Shown piece after piece: positions 1 to 7,988 of a stretch of DNA of 64,000 nucleotides. The notes under the pieces are model-generated. The model was not told where the DNA came from and did not search any database. It saw only the letters and a program-made list of their open reading frames with translations. Source of the stretch: JAGOBP01 sp964550855 (GTDB lineage: Bacteria > Chloroflexota > Anaerolineae > Fen-1058); contig CAZKBQ010000015.1 of assembly GCA_964550855.1 (NCBI GenBank), positions 1 to 64,000 on the forward strand, given 5' to 3'. Position 1 is the first letter of the stretch; each line of letters starts with the position of its first letter. A program made the translations under genes and the position numbers.

Positions 1-1097
1 GAATCGGTGATCGGCTTGCGCCGGATTCAGTGATCGGCATGGCCCGGATTACGCAGCAGCTGAGCGAGCCGCCGTTCTGGGGCTCATCGGCCAGCAACCC
101 GATCGCCGATCCCAACGTGCGGCTGGAGGCGTTGATCGCGGCGGCCGGGCGCGGTGCACAGGTGCGGCTGCTGCTCGATCGTTACTTCGACGACAGCACG
201 TCGCTCACCAGCAACAGTGCCACGCTCAGCTACATCCAGTCGCTGCGCGCCGTCAGCCCGACGTTGATGAGCAACCTGCAAGTGCGCCTGGGCGATCCGG
301 CGCTGTTCGGCTTGCACAACAAGATGTTCCTGTTCAACGTGGGCGGACGCCAGATCGTGCACGCGGGCAGCCTCAACGGCACGGAGACCAGCAACAAGGT
401 CAATCGCGAGGTGGCCCTGCAGGTGGAATCGGGCGCGGCTTACGACTATTTACGGACGATGTTCGAGTACGACTGGGCGTTTCAACCGCGCGTGCGCTTC
501 CCGCTGGTCGCCCGCAACTATGTTGCGCCACCCAATTACCTGTTGATCAGCAAGGTGTTTTACCTGGGATCGACCAGCACGTTGACCGGCAGCGAGTGGG
601 TGCAGGTTTACAATCCCACCGCCGTCACCGTGACGCTGACGGGCTACAAGCTGGGCGATCAGGCCGCGCCGGGCGCCACCGGCCTCACCGTCGATGGCAT
701 GTGGCAGTTCCCGCCGGGCAGTGTCATCGGGCCGGGGCAGGTGCTGAACGTGGCGACGACGGCGCGCGGCTTCTACGACAAGTACGGCTTTGCGCCGGCC
801 TTTGCATTCTTCACCAGCGATGTGCCCGTGCCGCTGATGTCGCCGTATCTGCAGTACACGCCCAACATCAGCTTCTCGCTGGCAAACGCCGGCGACGAGG
901 TGTTATTGCGCGGCCCGATCGATCAGCTGATCGACGGGGTGGCGTGGGGCACGGGCGCGCTGCCGGGCAACGAATCCTGCGCGGCGATCGATCCCAGCCT
1001 GTACCCGCAAAACCCCTCGATCAAGCGCGAGCCGCTCTGGCAGGATACCAATCGCTGTCCGCTCGATTTCGTGATCGATCCGACGGCGCGGCCCTGA
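1..1097 (+). CDS. PLD-like domain plus lamin-tail domain protein, 5'-truncated
   Basis: The reading frame is open to the left edge (first full codon at base 3), so the true start lies outside the window; the GTG at 30 is only the first possible start inside it. The N-terminal half has one phospholipase D-type half-site: HNK followed after a spacer by GSLNGTE. In the usual HxKx4D pattern the Asp position is Asn here. The second half (about residues 180-330) reads as a lamin-tail domain: a beta-rich segment with EWVQVYNP, a GYKLGD turn, and the closing DEVLLRGP...IDGVAWG pattern. Such proteins are usually secreted nucleases or surface proteins. Whether this one is catalytic depends on the missing N-terminal half, which should hold the second HKD motif. 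The neighbouring YrdB gene is convergent, 4 bases away. Confidence 0.75.
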   Translation, partial: IGDRLAPDSVIGMARITQQLSEPPFWGSSASNPIADPNVRLEALIAAAGRGAQVRLLLDRYFDDSTSLTSNSATLSYIQSLRAVSPTLMSNLQVRLGDPALFGLHNKMFLFNVGGRQIVHAGSLNGTETSNKVNREVALQVESGAAYDYLRTMFEYDWAFQPRVRFPLVARNYVAPPNYLLISKVFYLGSTSTLTGSEWVQVYNPTAVTVTLTGYKLGDQAAPGATGLTVDGMWQFPPGSVIGPGQVLNVATTARGFYDKYGFAPAFAFFTSDVPVPLMSPYLQYTPNISFSLANAGDEVLLRGPIDQLIDGVAWGTGALPGNESCAAIDPSLYPQNPSIKREPLWQDTNRCPLDFVIDPTARP

Positions 1098-1101
1098 ACG
1101 C

Positions 1102-1464
1102 TCACTGCCGCAGCAGCCATCTCACCCGCTCGGCCATGAGCGCGTAGTTGACGATCACCGCGATCGCCAGCAGTGCCGCCGGCGTCGGCTGACCGGCGCT
1201 GTTCAGCGCGACGACGGCGGCACCGAAGAAGGCCGCTTCCAGCAACAGCCGCACCGGGCCGCGAATCGCAATCGGGGCCCGGCCCGGATCGTTCGGCACG
1301 CGGAATGTGCCCCAGATCACGGCGGCCAGCAGCGGCGCGCCCACGCCCAGCACGATCTTCATCAGCCCTGCGCCGGTGTTGAAGCCCCAGTAGATCAACG
1401 CGGCCAATCCGCACAACTCCAGCAGGAAGTGAACGCCGAGGTTGATCATCTTGATCGTTTTCAT
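1102..1464 (-). CDS. YrdB-family (DUF2568) small membrane protein
   Basis: This 120-residue protein has about four hydrophobic helices and the pattern of the YrdB/DUF2568 family: an N-terminal LGVHFLLELCGLAALIYWGF helix, a central WGTFRVPNDPGRAPI loop and two C-terminal helices. Family function is unknown, and it probably sits in the cytoplasmic membrane. It is the last gene of a three-gene minus-strand operon: its ATG overlaps the TetR stop codon by 4 bases (ATGA, 1461-1464), so translation is probably coupled. It should be controlled by the operator pair at 2860-2893. Confidence 0.8.
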   Translation of the reverse strand: MKTIKMINLGVHFLLELCGLAALIYWGFNTGAGLMKIVLGVGAPLLAAVIWGTFRVPNDPGRAPIAIRGPVRLLLEAAFFGAAVVALNSAGQPTPAALLAIAVIVNYALMAERVRWLLRQ

Positions 1465-2039
1465 GAGACTTGCTCCCTTTGCAGCGCGCGCACAAACATC
1501 TGCAGCAGCCGCTCGAAACTCTCGTCCAGATCGAGCGGTAGGCCGAAGCCGCCGGCGATCTCCAGCGTGGCGAAGCCGTGCACCAGGCTGCGCAGGCCGC
1601 GCGCCGCGTGCAGCGCCTCTTCGCCGGTCAGCCCGAACGAGGCAATGACGGCCAACGCGACGCGAAGACTTGGCTCCTCGGCGGCGCTCAATTCCGCATC
1701 GACCGGCTGCTGTGCGCCCGACGACCGCAGGCTGGCCAGATACACCCCCGGCGATTCTTTAATGTAGGCGCGATAGGCCCGCGCCACGGCGATTAAAGCC
1801 GCCGGGCCAGACTGGCCGATCGCGGCCCGGGTGAAACGCTCACCCAGTGCGCGCGCATTCATGATCGCCAGTTCGCGCTGCAAGCCGGCCAGCCCGTCGA
1901 TGTGGTTGTACAGCGACGGCGGCTTGACGCCGAGTTCCTGCGCCAACCGATTGAGCGTCAGCGCCCCGACGCCTTCCGTGTTCAAAATCGTCGCCGCCGC
2001 TTCGACCACGGCGGCCTTGTCCAAACCGGCGCGCGGCAT
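1461..2039 (-). CDS. TetR/AcrR-family transcriptional regulator
   Basis: This 192-residue protein begins with a TetR helix-turn-helix: residues about 8-55, with LDKAAVVEAAATILN, ALTLNRLAQELGVK and PPSLYNHIDG, the typical recognition helix followed by YNHI. The C-terminal half is helical and resembles the WHG/TetR_C ligand-binding domains. It lies between a hydrolase (3-base gap) and YrdB (4-base overlap). The operon promoter carries two near-palindromic CTAAT-N3-ATTAG boxes, the usual layout for an autorepressor released by a small ligand, probably a substrate or product of the hydrolase. The ligand is unknown. Confidence 0.88.
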   Translation of the reverse strand: MPRAGLDKAAVVEAAATILNTEGVGALTLNRLAQELGVKPPSLYNHIDGLAGLQRELAIMNARALGERFTRAAIGQSGPAALIAVARAYRAYIKESPGVYLASLRSSGAQQPVDAELSAAEEPSLRVALAVIASFGLTGEEALHAARGLRSLVHGFATLEIAGGFGLPLDLDESFERLLQMFVRALQREQVS

Positions 2040-2042
2040 GGC

Positions 2043-2843
2043 TTATTTCTCCAGTGATTTCAGGAACGACAGGATCAGCGGCGCGGTCACATCCGGCATC
2101 TCGGCGTGCGGATAGTGCCCTGCGCCGTCAATCACGGTGTAGGTGGTGCGCAGCGCCTGCGCCACCCACTGCGCCTCGGCCTCCGGCTGCTTGAAGTCCG
2201 GGTCTTTGCTGCCCATCAGCACCAGTGTCGGGGCAGCCACATGCGCGGTGCGTTCCTCGGACGCGCGCTTGGACGCATCCAGCATCTTTTGCAGCGACTC
2301 CATGCGCCCCGGCTGCTTCAGGTTGTCACGCAGCGCGGCCACGTATTCGGCGAAGTCGGCGGGCCGGCGCGTAGGATACAGCGTGCGGTAATAGCGCGCC
2401 CACATCGACGGCCCCCACGGCCGTGCAAACATCACGCGAAACAGCAGTTGGAGCAGGGGGGCGCCATCGCCGCGCACAAACGGCCCAATCAGCACGAGGC
2501 CGCGCACCAGCTCCGGCGCTTCGGCGGCCGCCCACACCGCCGCGCCCGCCGCCATCGAAGTGCCGACGATGGCCGCCGGCCCGGCATTCAAGTGGCGAAT
2601 CAACGCGATCATGTCTGCGCCAATGCCCGCCACCGAGTAATCGTTCCAGCCCGTCGCCGTCTCGCCATGCCCCCGCACGTCCATGCTCACGGCGCGATAG
2701 CCCGCCTCCGCCAACTGCCGCGCCAAAAAGCGGTACTCCTGGCGCAGATCGCCCATCGAGGGGACGCAGATCACCAGCGGGCCGCTGCCCACTTCGTCGT
2801 AGGCGATTTGCCTGTTTTCATGCTCGAAAGTCTTGATTACCAT
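2043..2843 (-). CDS. alpha/beta hydrolase
   Basis: This 266-residue alpha/beta hydrolase fold protein has an oxyanion region VICVPSMGD, a strand and turn with SMDVRGHGET, the nucleophile elbow GTSMA (Ser) and a late DGAGHYPHAE His region. The acid is probably the Asp of GSKDPDFK. This is the full length for the family, and no signal peptide is visible. It is the first gene of the hydrolase-TetR-YrdB operon, so it is the likely effector gene of the local repressor. The substrate cannot be read from sequence; candidates are esters, lactones or haloalkanes. Start ATG at 2843 follows a GGGAGGAAAC-type ribosome site. Confidence 0.85.
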   Translation of the reverse strand: MVIKTFEHENRQIAYDEVGSGPLVICVPSMGDLRQEYRFLARQLAEAGYRAVSMDVRGHGETATGWNDYSVAGIGADMIALIRHLNAGPAAIVGTSMAAGAAVWAAAEAPELVRGLVLIGPFVRGDGAPLLQLLFRVMFARPWGPSMWARYYRTLYPTRRPADFAEYVAALRDNLKQPGRMESLQKMLDASKRASEERTAHVAAPTLVLMGSKDPDFKQPEAEAQWVAQALRTTYTVIDGAGHYPHAEMPDVTAPLILSFLKSLEK

Positions 2844-2859
2844 GTTTCCTCCCGTTTTG

Positions 2860-2901
2860 CTAATTATATTAGCATTATAACTAATTATATTAGTTTGTCA
2901 A
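2860..2901 (-). promoter_or_regulatory. Promoter of the hydrolase-TetR operon with two overlapping operators
   Basis: On the minus strand a perfect -35 TTGACA (2896-2901) and a perfect -10 TATAAT (2874-2879) are separated by 16 bases. Two copies of a 13-bp near-palindrome, CTAAT-TAT-ATTAG, lie at 2860-2872 and 2881-2893. One falls in the -35/-10 spacer and one over the start point. Their centres are 21 bp apart, two helical turns, so two repressor dimers could bind the same face. The obvious candidate repressor is the TetR protein of the same operon. Confidence 0.8.
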
Positions 2902-2941
2902 GCCCCAATTTTCCAAAAAACCGATCGATCTTCTTTGCCCA

Positions 2942-2970
2942 TTGTCCCGCGTCGCAACTTCGGCTATACT
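2942..2970 (+). promoter_or_regulatory. Leaderless-type promoter of the esterase gene
   Basis: TTGTCC (2942-2947), a 17-base spacer and TATACT (2965-2970) lie just before the ATG at 2979. A start point 7-8 bases after the -10 would fall on or next to the ATG, giving a leaderless mRNA. No Shine-Dalgarno sequence is present, which fits. Confidence 0.55.
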
Positions 2971-2978
2971 TGCCACTC

Positions 2979-3878
2979 ATGGCAGCCAGGGGACCCGCCC
3001 TCATCGTCAAGACCATCGAGCGCTTTCGCTCCAAGCACCTCCGCAACACGCGGCCGGTGACAATCTATCTGCCGCCGTGCTACGCCGCCGATCGCGACTG
3101 CGCTTACAAAGTGCTGTACGTGAACGACGGGCAAGACATGCCCGCCATGAAGTTGCCGCAGACGCTGAGTGAGCTGATCGGGCGCGGCGAGATCGAGCCG
3201 CTGATCGTCGTTGCCATCCACGCCACGCGCGATCGTTTGCAGGAGTACGGCACCGCCGACATCCCAAATGCGCGCGGGCTGGGCAAAAAAGCGCGCAAGT
3301 ACGCATGGTTTGTGTTGGACGAGGTGATGCCCTACATCAACCATCGCTATCGCACGCTGCCCGGCCCGTTGAACACCGCCGTCATGGGCATGTCGCTGGG
3401 CGGGTTGATGGCCTTCGACATGGCGTGGAATCACCCGCACGTGTTCGGCGCAGTGGGCGTGATGTCCGGCTCGTTCTGGTGGCGCACCGAAGACGCCGAT
3501 GCGCACCGCAAACAGGAGTCGCGCATCATGCACCGCCGCGTGCGCGACACCGAAGTGCCCGGCAACCTGCGCGTCTGGCTGGAAGCAGGCACCCGCGACG
3601 AAACGGAAGATCGCGACGGCGACGGCATCATCGACGCCATTCAGGATACGTGGGAGTTGATGGACGAGCTGGCGGCCAAGGGCTTCCGGCGCGGCATCGA
3701 CATGACCTATGTGCAGATGGAAGGCGGCCGGCACAATCAGGCCACGTGGGGCGTAGCGCTGCCGCATTTTTTGCACTGGCTGTATCCCACGGCCGATTAT
3801 CTGCGCACGCATCCCCTCACCGGGGTGGAGCGACAATCGGTGCAGATGAAGCGGCATCATCACGGGAAGAAGAAGTGA
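2979..3878 (+). CDS. Putative esterase (enterochelin-esterase / esterase D-like fold)
   Basis: This 299-residue protein is of the alpha/beta hydrolase 'putative esterase' family. It has TRPVTIYLPPCY near the N-terminus, a VLYVNDGQD segment, then VMGMSLGGLMAF as the nucleophile elbow (GMSLGG, Ser) and EGGRHNQATW near the C-terminus carrying the His. DRDGDGIIDA is an inserted acidic loop resembling a Ca-binding loop. No signal peptide is seen. The frame is open further upstream, but the start at ATG 2979 is favoured because a promoter lies directly in front of it and the upstream stretch has no family similarity. The next gene is an ATP-grasp ligase. Natural substrates of this family include siderophore esters and S-formylglutathione; none can be assigned here. 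Confidence 0.8.
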   Translation: MAARGPALIVKTIERFRSKHLRNTRPVTIYLPPCYAADRDCAYKVLYVNDGQDMPAMKLPQTLSELIGRGEIEPLIVVAIHATRDRLQEYGTADIPNARGLGKKARKYAWFVLDEVMPYINHRYRTLPGPLNTAVMGMSLGGLMAFDMAWNHPHVFGAVGVMSGSFWWRTEDADAHRKQESRIMHRRVRDTEVPGNLRVWLEAGTRDETEDRDGDGIIDAIQDTWELMDELAAKGFRRGIDMTYVQMEGGRHNQATWGVALPHFLHWLYPTADYLRTHPLTGVERQSVQMKRHHHGKKK

Positions 3879-3922
3879 TGAGTGATGAGTGATGAGCAAC
3901 GAGTAATGAGTAAAGCGTGATT
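3874..3922 (+). repeat. Heptamer tandem repeat, about 7 units
   Basis: Seven-base units run in strict phase: AGTGATG three times (3874, 3881, 3888), AGCAACG, AGTAATG, AGTAAAG and CGTGATT. The esterase stop codon TGA (3876-3878) lies in the first unit. The same family recurs at 11660-11750 and 56141-56192. Confidence 0.85.
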
Positions 3923-3956
3923 CGGTCGATTCGTGGATCAGAACGGGGGGAAAGCC

Positions 3957-5162
3957 ATGGGAGAGCTGCCGCACAAGACCGTGTTGTGCATCAGTAGTTA
4001 CGAGAAGGGCCAGGCGTTTTTGCGCGAGGTGAAGCGCCAGGGCAGCACGGTGTATCTGCTCACCGTGGAGCGGCTGCGCGACGCCGACTGGCCGCGCGAC
4101 GACATCGACGAGATGTTCTACATGCCCTCGCTCTTCAACGAGCAGGACATGATCAACGCGGTGAGCTATCTGGCCCGCACCCGCCCGATCGATCGCATTG
4201 TGCCGCTGGATGACTACGATGTGGAGATGGCGGCGGCTCTGCGCGAACATCTGCGCATCCCCGGCATGGGCGACACCACCGCCCGCTACTTCCGCGACAA
4301 GCTGGCCATGCGCGTGCGCGCCCGCGACCGCAACATCCTCGTACCCGACTTCGTCCACATCCTCAACTACGACCGCATCCGCGAGTTCATGGCGCGCGTG
4401 CCCGGCCCGTGGCTGCTCAAGCCGCGTAGTGAAGCGTCGTCGCTGGGCATCAAGAAGATCCACTCGCCCGAGGAGCTGTGGCCCACCCTGGACACGCTGG
4501 GCGACCGGCAATCGTACTATGTGCTGGAACGCTTCGTGCCGGGCGAGGTCTTCCACGTTGATTCCATCGTCTCGGAAAAGAACGTGGTCTTTGCCGAAGT
4601 CCATCAGTACGGCCGCCCGCCCTTCAGCGTCATGCACGAAGGCGGCGTCTTCGTCACTCGCACCGTGCAGCGCGGCTCGGCCGACGAGCAAAAGCTGCGC
4701 GCCGCCAACGAGAAGCTCGTCAAAGGGCTGGGACTGGTGCGCGGCGTCACTCACGCCGAATTTTTGAAGGGCGAGGCTGACGGCAAGTTCTACTTCATCG
4801 AATGCGCGGCACGGGTGGGCGGCGCCAACATCGCCGAGCTGGTGCAGGCCTCCACCGGCCTCAACCTGTGGGAGCAGTGGGCGCGCATCGAGATCGCCGG
4901 CGAGGACGCCGCTTACGAATTGCCGCCGCACCGCGCCGACTACGCCGGGCTGATCATCTCGCTGGCGAGGCAAGAATGGCCGGACACCTCGGCCTACACT
5001 GATCCGGAGATCGTGTGGCGGATGAAGCGCAAAGGCCACGCCGGGCTGATCGTCGCTTCGCCCGACCGCGAGCGCGTGCAGGCGCTGCTCGATTCGTACA
5101 CACAGTGCTTCTACGACGATTTCTTCGCCAAACTGCCCCCGCCCGATCGGCCTACAAACTGA
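3957..5162 (+). CDS. ATP-grasp domain protein (carboxylate-amine/thiol ligase type)
   Basis: This 401-residue protein has an N-terminal Rossmann-like pre-ATP-grasp domain (about 1-105, HKTVLCISSYEKGQ and IDRIVPLDDYDVE). The ATP-grasp fold follows: PWLLKPRSEASSLGIKKI is the ATP-clamping Lys strand, YVLERFVPGEVFHVDSIV follows, and FYFIECAARVGGANIAEL carries the metal-binding Glu and Asn-type residues. Such enzymes join a carboxylate to an amine or thiol using ATP. Substrate and product are unknown. The start is ATG 3957, preceded by a GGGGGGAAAG ribosome site; the in-frame GTG at 3933 lacks one. It sits downstream of heptamer repeat DNA and ends before a strong terminator, so it is probably a single-gene unit. 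Confidence 0.82.
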   Translation: MGELPHKTVLCISSYEKGQAFLREVKRQGSTVYLLTVERLRDADWPRDDIDEMFYMPSLFNEQDMINAVSYLARTRPIDRIVPLDDYDVEMAAALREHLRIPGMGDTTARYFRDKLAMRVRARDRNILVPDFVHILNYDRIREFMARVPGPWLLKPRSEASSLGIKKIHSPEELWPTLDTLGDRQSYYVLERFVPGEVFHVDSIVSEKNVVFAEVHQYGRPPFSVMHEGGVFVTRTVQRGSADEQKLRAANEKLVKGLGLVRGVTHAEFLKGEADGKFYFIECAARVGGANIAELVQASTGLNLWEQWARIEIAGEDAAYELPPHRADYAGLIISLARQEWPDTSAYTDPEIVWRMKRKGHAGLIVASPDRERVQALLDSYTQCFYDDFFAKLPPPDRPTN

Positions 5163-5219
5163 TCGAAAGGCATTGGCAGCATGGACTGGCGGCGCAGATT
5201 GCCATTCAGGCAGCAGAGG

Positions 5220-5256
5220 CCGATCGGGTTTTGGAGCACCGATCGGTTTCTTTTTG
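5220..5256 (+). terminator. Rho-independent terminator after the ATP-grasp gene
   Basis: The arms CCGATCGG (5220-5227) and CCGATCGG (5239-5246) are self-complementary around an 11-base loop, followed by TTTCTTTTTG. Confidence 0.75.
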
Positions 5257-5299
5257 TCCAGTTTCCGATTCGATATGGCTGAATAACCGGCTCAAAAGT

Positions 5300-5339
5300 T
5301 ATACAAATGCTTGACAAATAAATTGCAGCGTGATATAGT
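5300..5339 (+). promoter_or_regulatory. carH promoter with CarH-type operator (11-bp direct repeats over -35)
   Basis: A perfect -35 TTGACA (5311-5316), 17-base spacer and -10 TATAGT (5334-5339) precede carH. Hexamers at exact 11-bp steps overlap it: TATACA (5300-5305), TTGACA (5311-5316) and ATTGCA (5322-5327). From published CarH-DNA work in Thermus, a CarH tetramer binds 11-bp direct repeats that include the -35 box, blocking RNA polymerase in the dark. A near-identical element lies at 9754-9793. Confidence 0.8.
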
Positions 5340-5366
5340 TATTTCAGATTGAACAGGAAAACAACC

Positions 5367-6329
5367 ATGACCGAACTGGAAGACTTGCTCGAAGTTTCTA
5401 ATGAGCCCACCTATAACGCCAAGGCGGTGACGATGCAGACGGGTGTGACGCCGGCCACGCTGCGGGCGTGGGAGCGGCGCTACGGCATTCTGCTGCCCGA
5501 TCGTACATCGGGCGGCCACCGGCTGTATTCGGCGCGGGACATCGCCGCCATCAAATGGCTCAAGGCGCACATCGAGCAGGGCATGACCATCAGCCGGGCC
5601 TCGGCGCTGCTGCAGAAGCAGTTGTATCAGGCACCCGGCACGCCCACTGTGACGCGGCCGGTCGAGGCGCCGCAGGCCGGGCGGTCTCTGGAGGCCATTA
5701 AAATCGATCTCTATGAAGCGTTGGTGGACTTTGATGAGCTGACCGCTGATGAGATTTTGAGCCAGGCCTACAGCCTACATCCGATCGAGCTGGTCTGTAC
5801 TGAGGTGATCGAGGCGGTGCTGGTCAAGCTGGGCAATGCCTGGGCCAATGGCGCGATCTCCATTTCCACTGAGCACTTCGCGTCCAACTATCTGCGCCGC
5901 AAGCTGATCGCGCTGATCACCGACGGACGCGCCACGCGCGCAGGGACGATTGCCATTGGCTGCGCGCCCACCGATCTGCACGAGATGGGCATTCTGCTGC
6001 TGTCGATCTTCTTGCGGCGGCGCGGCTGGCACGTGGTGTATCTGGGGCAGGCCGTGCCGCTGGAAGACCTGACGACTTCACTGCCGCAGATTCGGCCCGA
6101 TGTGCTGGTGCTGGCTTCCACGGTGAAGGAGTCGGCGGTGATGTTAAAGGACGTGCAGGCGGTGCTGCAGGCGCTGCCGCACGATCAGCGGCCCGTGTTC
6201 GCGTTTGGCGGGCCGGCCTTCAACGAGCATCCCGGGCTGCGCGACGAGGTGCCGGGCGTGTTTTTGGGCGAGACGGTTCAAGACGGTGTGACGGCGATTG
6301 AGCGGCTGATGAACGAGCGGAAGAAGTAG
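5367..6329 (+). CDS. carH: CarH/LitR-type MerR regulator with cobalamin-binding domain
   Basis: This 320-residue protein has three parts. Residues 15-85 are a MerR winged helix (TPATLRAWERRYG, then GGHRLYSARDI). Residues about 105-185 are a four-helix bundle with the W-x9-EH signature (W159, E169, H170). Residues about 190-315 are a B12-binding Rossmann domain with DxHxxG (D203, H205, G208). In the CarH family adenosylcobalamin assembles a DNA-binding tetramer in the dark, and light breaks the Co-C bond, releasing DNA. The residue after the Trp is Ala160, where Thermus CarH has the His used in the light-state bis-His adduct, so photochemistry may differ. ATG 5367 is chosen for its AGGA site and for its position about 20 bases after the likely start point. 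It heads its own operon and is probably autoregulated. Confidence 0.92.
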   Translation: MTELEDLLEVSNEPTYNAKAVTMQTGVTPATLRAWERRYGILLPDRTSGGHRLYSARDIAAIKWLKAHIEQGMTISRASALLQKQLYQAPGTPTVTRPVEAPQAGRSLEAIKIDLYEALVDFDELTADEILSQAYSLHPIELVCTEVIEAVLVKLGNAWANGAISISTEHFASNYLRRKLIALITDGRATRAGTIAIGCAPTDLHEMGILLLSIFLRRRGWHVVYLGQAVPLEDLTTSLPQIRPDVLVLASTVKESAVMLKDVQAVLQALPHDQRPVFAFGGPAFNEHPGLRDEVPGVFLGETVQDGVTAIERLMNERKK

Positions 6330-6371
6330 CAGTGGCGAGTGTCGGCTATCGGACTGAAATCAGGGGGAATT

Positions 6372-7316
6372 ATGATACTGGTTACGGGCGCATCTGGTTA
6401 TCTGGGTAGTCACATCGTGCGGCGGCTGGTGGAGGGCGGACGGCCGGTGCGGGCCCTGGTGCGGGATCGCCGCTGGGCCGAGGCGGAGGGCCGCCTGGCC
6501 GGGCTGAACGTGGAGTGGGCTGAGGGCGACGTGACCCGGCCGGAGACGCTGGCCGCCGCCATGCAGGGCGTTGAGGCTGTCATCCACACCGTCGCCATTG
6601 CCATCGAGAAGGGCGGACGCACTTACGAGGACATCAACTATCGCGGCACGGTCAACGTGGTGGACGCGGCCAAAGCAGCCGGCGTCAAACGGTTCATCAA
6701 CATCTGCCAGCTGGGCGCGGATTCAAAACTGCCCTATCGGTTTCTGGCGTCCAAAGGCAAGGCGCAGGAATACGTGGCCGCGTCGGGTTTGGCCTGGACG
6801 GCGTTCCGGCCGTCGGTGATCTTTGGGCCGGAGGACGAATTTGCCAACACGTTTGCCAAGCTGGTTCCCATCTCGCCGCTGATCTATCCCATCATCGGCG
6901 ATGGCCGGGCGGCCTTTCAGCCGGTGTGGGTGGAAGACGTGGTGACCGCCGTGGTCAAGTCATTGAATGATAAAACGACGCTGGGTCAGGAACTGGAGTT
7001 GGGCGGGCCGGAAGTCCTCACGCTTGAAGAGATTGAACGGCGCACCCTGACCGCAATTGGGGCGCGTCGCAAGCTGATCCGTTTTCCGCTGCCGCTGCTG
7101 CGCGTGGTCGTGAAAGTGATGGAGGCCGTCTTCCCCGCGCCGCCGGTGACGACCAGCCTGCTCGATCTGCTGGCGGTGGACAACACGGCGCGCGACAATG
7201 CCCTGGCGCGCTTCGTCGCGCAGCCTCAGCCGTTTACGGCGGAGTACGCGGCCTCGTACATGCGCCGCTTCAAACTGGGCAAAACGCTGCGGCAGTTCCT
7301 GGGCCGGCCGGCGTAA
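6372..7316 (+). CDS. Atypical SDR / NAD(P)H-binding protein (NDUFA9-like)
   Basis: This 314-residue Rossmann protein starts ILVTGASGYLGSHIVRRL (GxxGxxG). It has the extended-SDR order: VEGD-type loop (AEGDVTRPETL), FRPSVIFGPEDEF and VEDVVTAV. The canonical YxxxK is not evident, which fits the atypical NDUFA9/COG0702 group. Such proteins often bind NADP(H) structurally or reduce isoprenoid-like substrates. It follows carH by 42 bases with a strong AGGGGGAA site before ATG 6372, so it should be cotranscribed with the light regulator. The long hydrophobic C-terminal stretch (LIRFPLPLLRVVVKVMEAVF) may associate with membrane. Confidence 0.8.
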   Translation: MILVTGASGYLGSHIVRRLVEGGRPVRALVRDRRWAEAEGRLAGLNVEWAEGDVTRPETLAAAMQGVEAVIHTVAIAIEKGGRTYEDINYRGTVNVVDAAKAAGVKRFINICQLGADSKLPYRFLASKGKAQEYVAASGLAWTAFRPSVIFGPEDEFANTFAKLVPISPLIYPIIGDGRAAFQPVWVEDVVTAVVKSLNDKTTLGQELELGGPEVLTLEEIERRTLTAIGARRKLIRFPLPLLRVVVKVMEAVFPAPPVTTSLLDLLAVDNTARDNALARFVAQPQPFTAEYAASYMRRFKLGKTLRQFLGRPA

Positions 7317-7391
7317 AAACCGGGCGACTGGTCATGGTTGTCGTTTTACGAGAGGCGGGCGAGCAACCCGCCCGGGAAGAAGAGGGTAAGA

Positions 7392-7505
7392 ATGGATCAT
7401 GTGATGGGGTGGATTGAGGGTGTGCTCAGGAAGATTGGTGACTTACTGGGTGGTCGTCTGCAGCCGGCGCCGGTGCCGGTGCCGGTGCGTGTTAAGGGGA
7501 AGTGA
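7392..7505 (+). CDS. Small 37-residue protein in the carH operon
   Basis: ATG 7392 to TGA 7505 encodes 37 residues, with an AGAGGG-type site about 7 bases upstream. The first 20 residues (MDHVMGWIEGVLRKIGDLLG) would form an amphipathic helix; the rest is a Pro-Val ladder (PAPVPVPV) with a basic tail (RVKGK). It fits between the SDR and SRPBCC genes without overlap, 6 bases before the next ATG, as expected of a true operon member. I do not recognise a family. It could be a membrane-associated peptide or a non-functional spacer ORF. Confidence 0.5.
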   Translation: MDHVMGWIEGVLRKIGDLLGGRLQPAPVPVPVRVKGK

Positions 7506-7511
7506 CTAGAC

Positions 7512-7988
7512 ATGCCGATCTTTGAGCATTCGTTTCTGGTGCGGGCGCCGCTGGGCGAAGTGGCCGCTTTTCACGACGAGGCCGCTTCGCTGGCGGCGAT
7601 CACGCCGCCGCCGGTCAGGGTCAAGGTGATCCGCTTCGATGCGCCGGTGCGTGCGGGCAGCCGGGTGATCTTCAAGTTGCTGCTCGGCCCGGTGGCCGTG
7701 GCGACGTGGGACGGCGAGATCGTGGAACATCAGCCGGGCGTGTTCTTCCGCGATGTGCTGCATCGCGGCCCGTTTGGCCGGTGGAGCCACACGCACACCT
7801 TTGCGGCGAAAGCCGGCGGGACGCAGGTGGCCGATCGGGTGGAGTATGAGCCGCCATTTGGCCTTGCCGGAAAAATGCTCGATCCGCTGTTTATCAGGCC
7901 GGCGTTGAGATTCATGTTTTGGTATCGCGCCCGCCGCACCCGGGCTTTACTGGAAAAGGCTGTGACCCTGTCGCCGCAGTCGTCGTAG
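7512..7988 (+). CDS. SRPBCC-superfamily protein (polyketide cyclase/dehydrase-like)
   Basis: This 158-residue START-like helix-grip protein begins FEHSFLVRAPLGEVAAFHDE, as SRPBCC proteins do. It continues with a beta-sheet including VRAGSRVIF and WSHTHTFAAK. It ends with a long C-terminal helix (PALRFMFWYRARRTRALLEKA). The fold binds hydrophobic ligands; the ligand is unknown. SRPBCC genes often accompany CarH/LitR regulators in other bacteria. Here it is the fourth gene of the carH operon, followed by a 179-base leader-like gap and a strong terminator. Confidence 0.82.
   Translation: MPIFEHSFLVRAPLGEVAAFHDEAASLAAITPPPVRVKVIRFDAPVRAGSRVIFKLLLGPVAVATWDGEIVEHQPGVFFRDVLHRGPFGRWSHTHTFAAKAGGTQVADRVEYEPPFGLAGKMLDPLFIRPALRFMFWYRARRTRALLEKAVTLSPQSS

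Noticed and set aside
2964..5039. 691-codon minus-strand ORF
   Set aside because: It runs antisense to the esterase and ATP-grasp genes, has His/Gln/Arg-rich shadow composition and no family motif.
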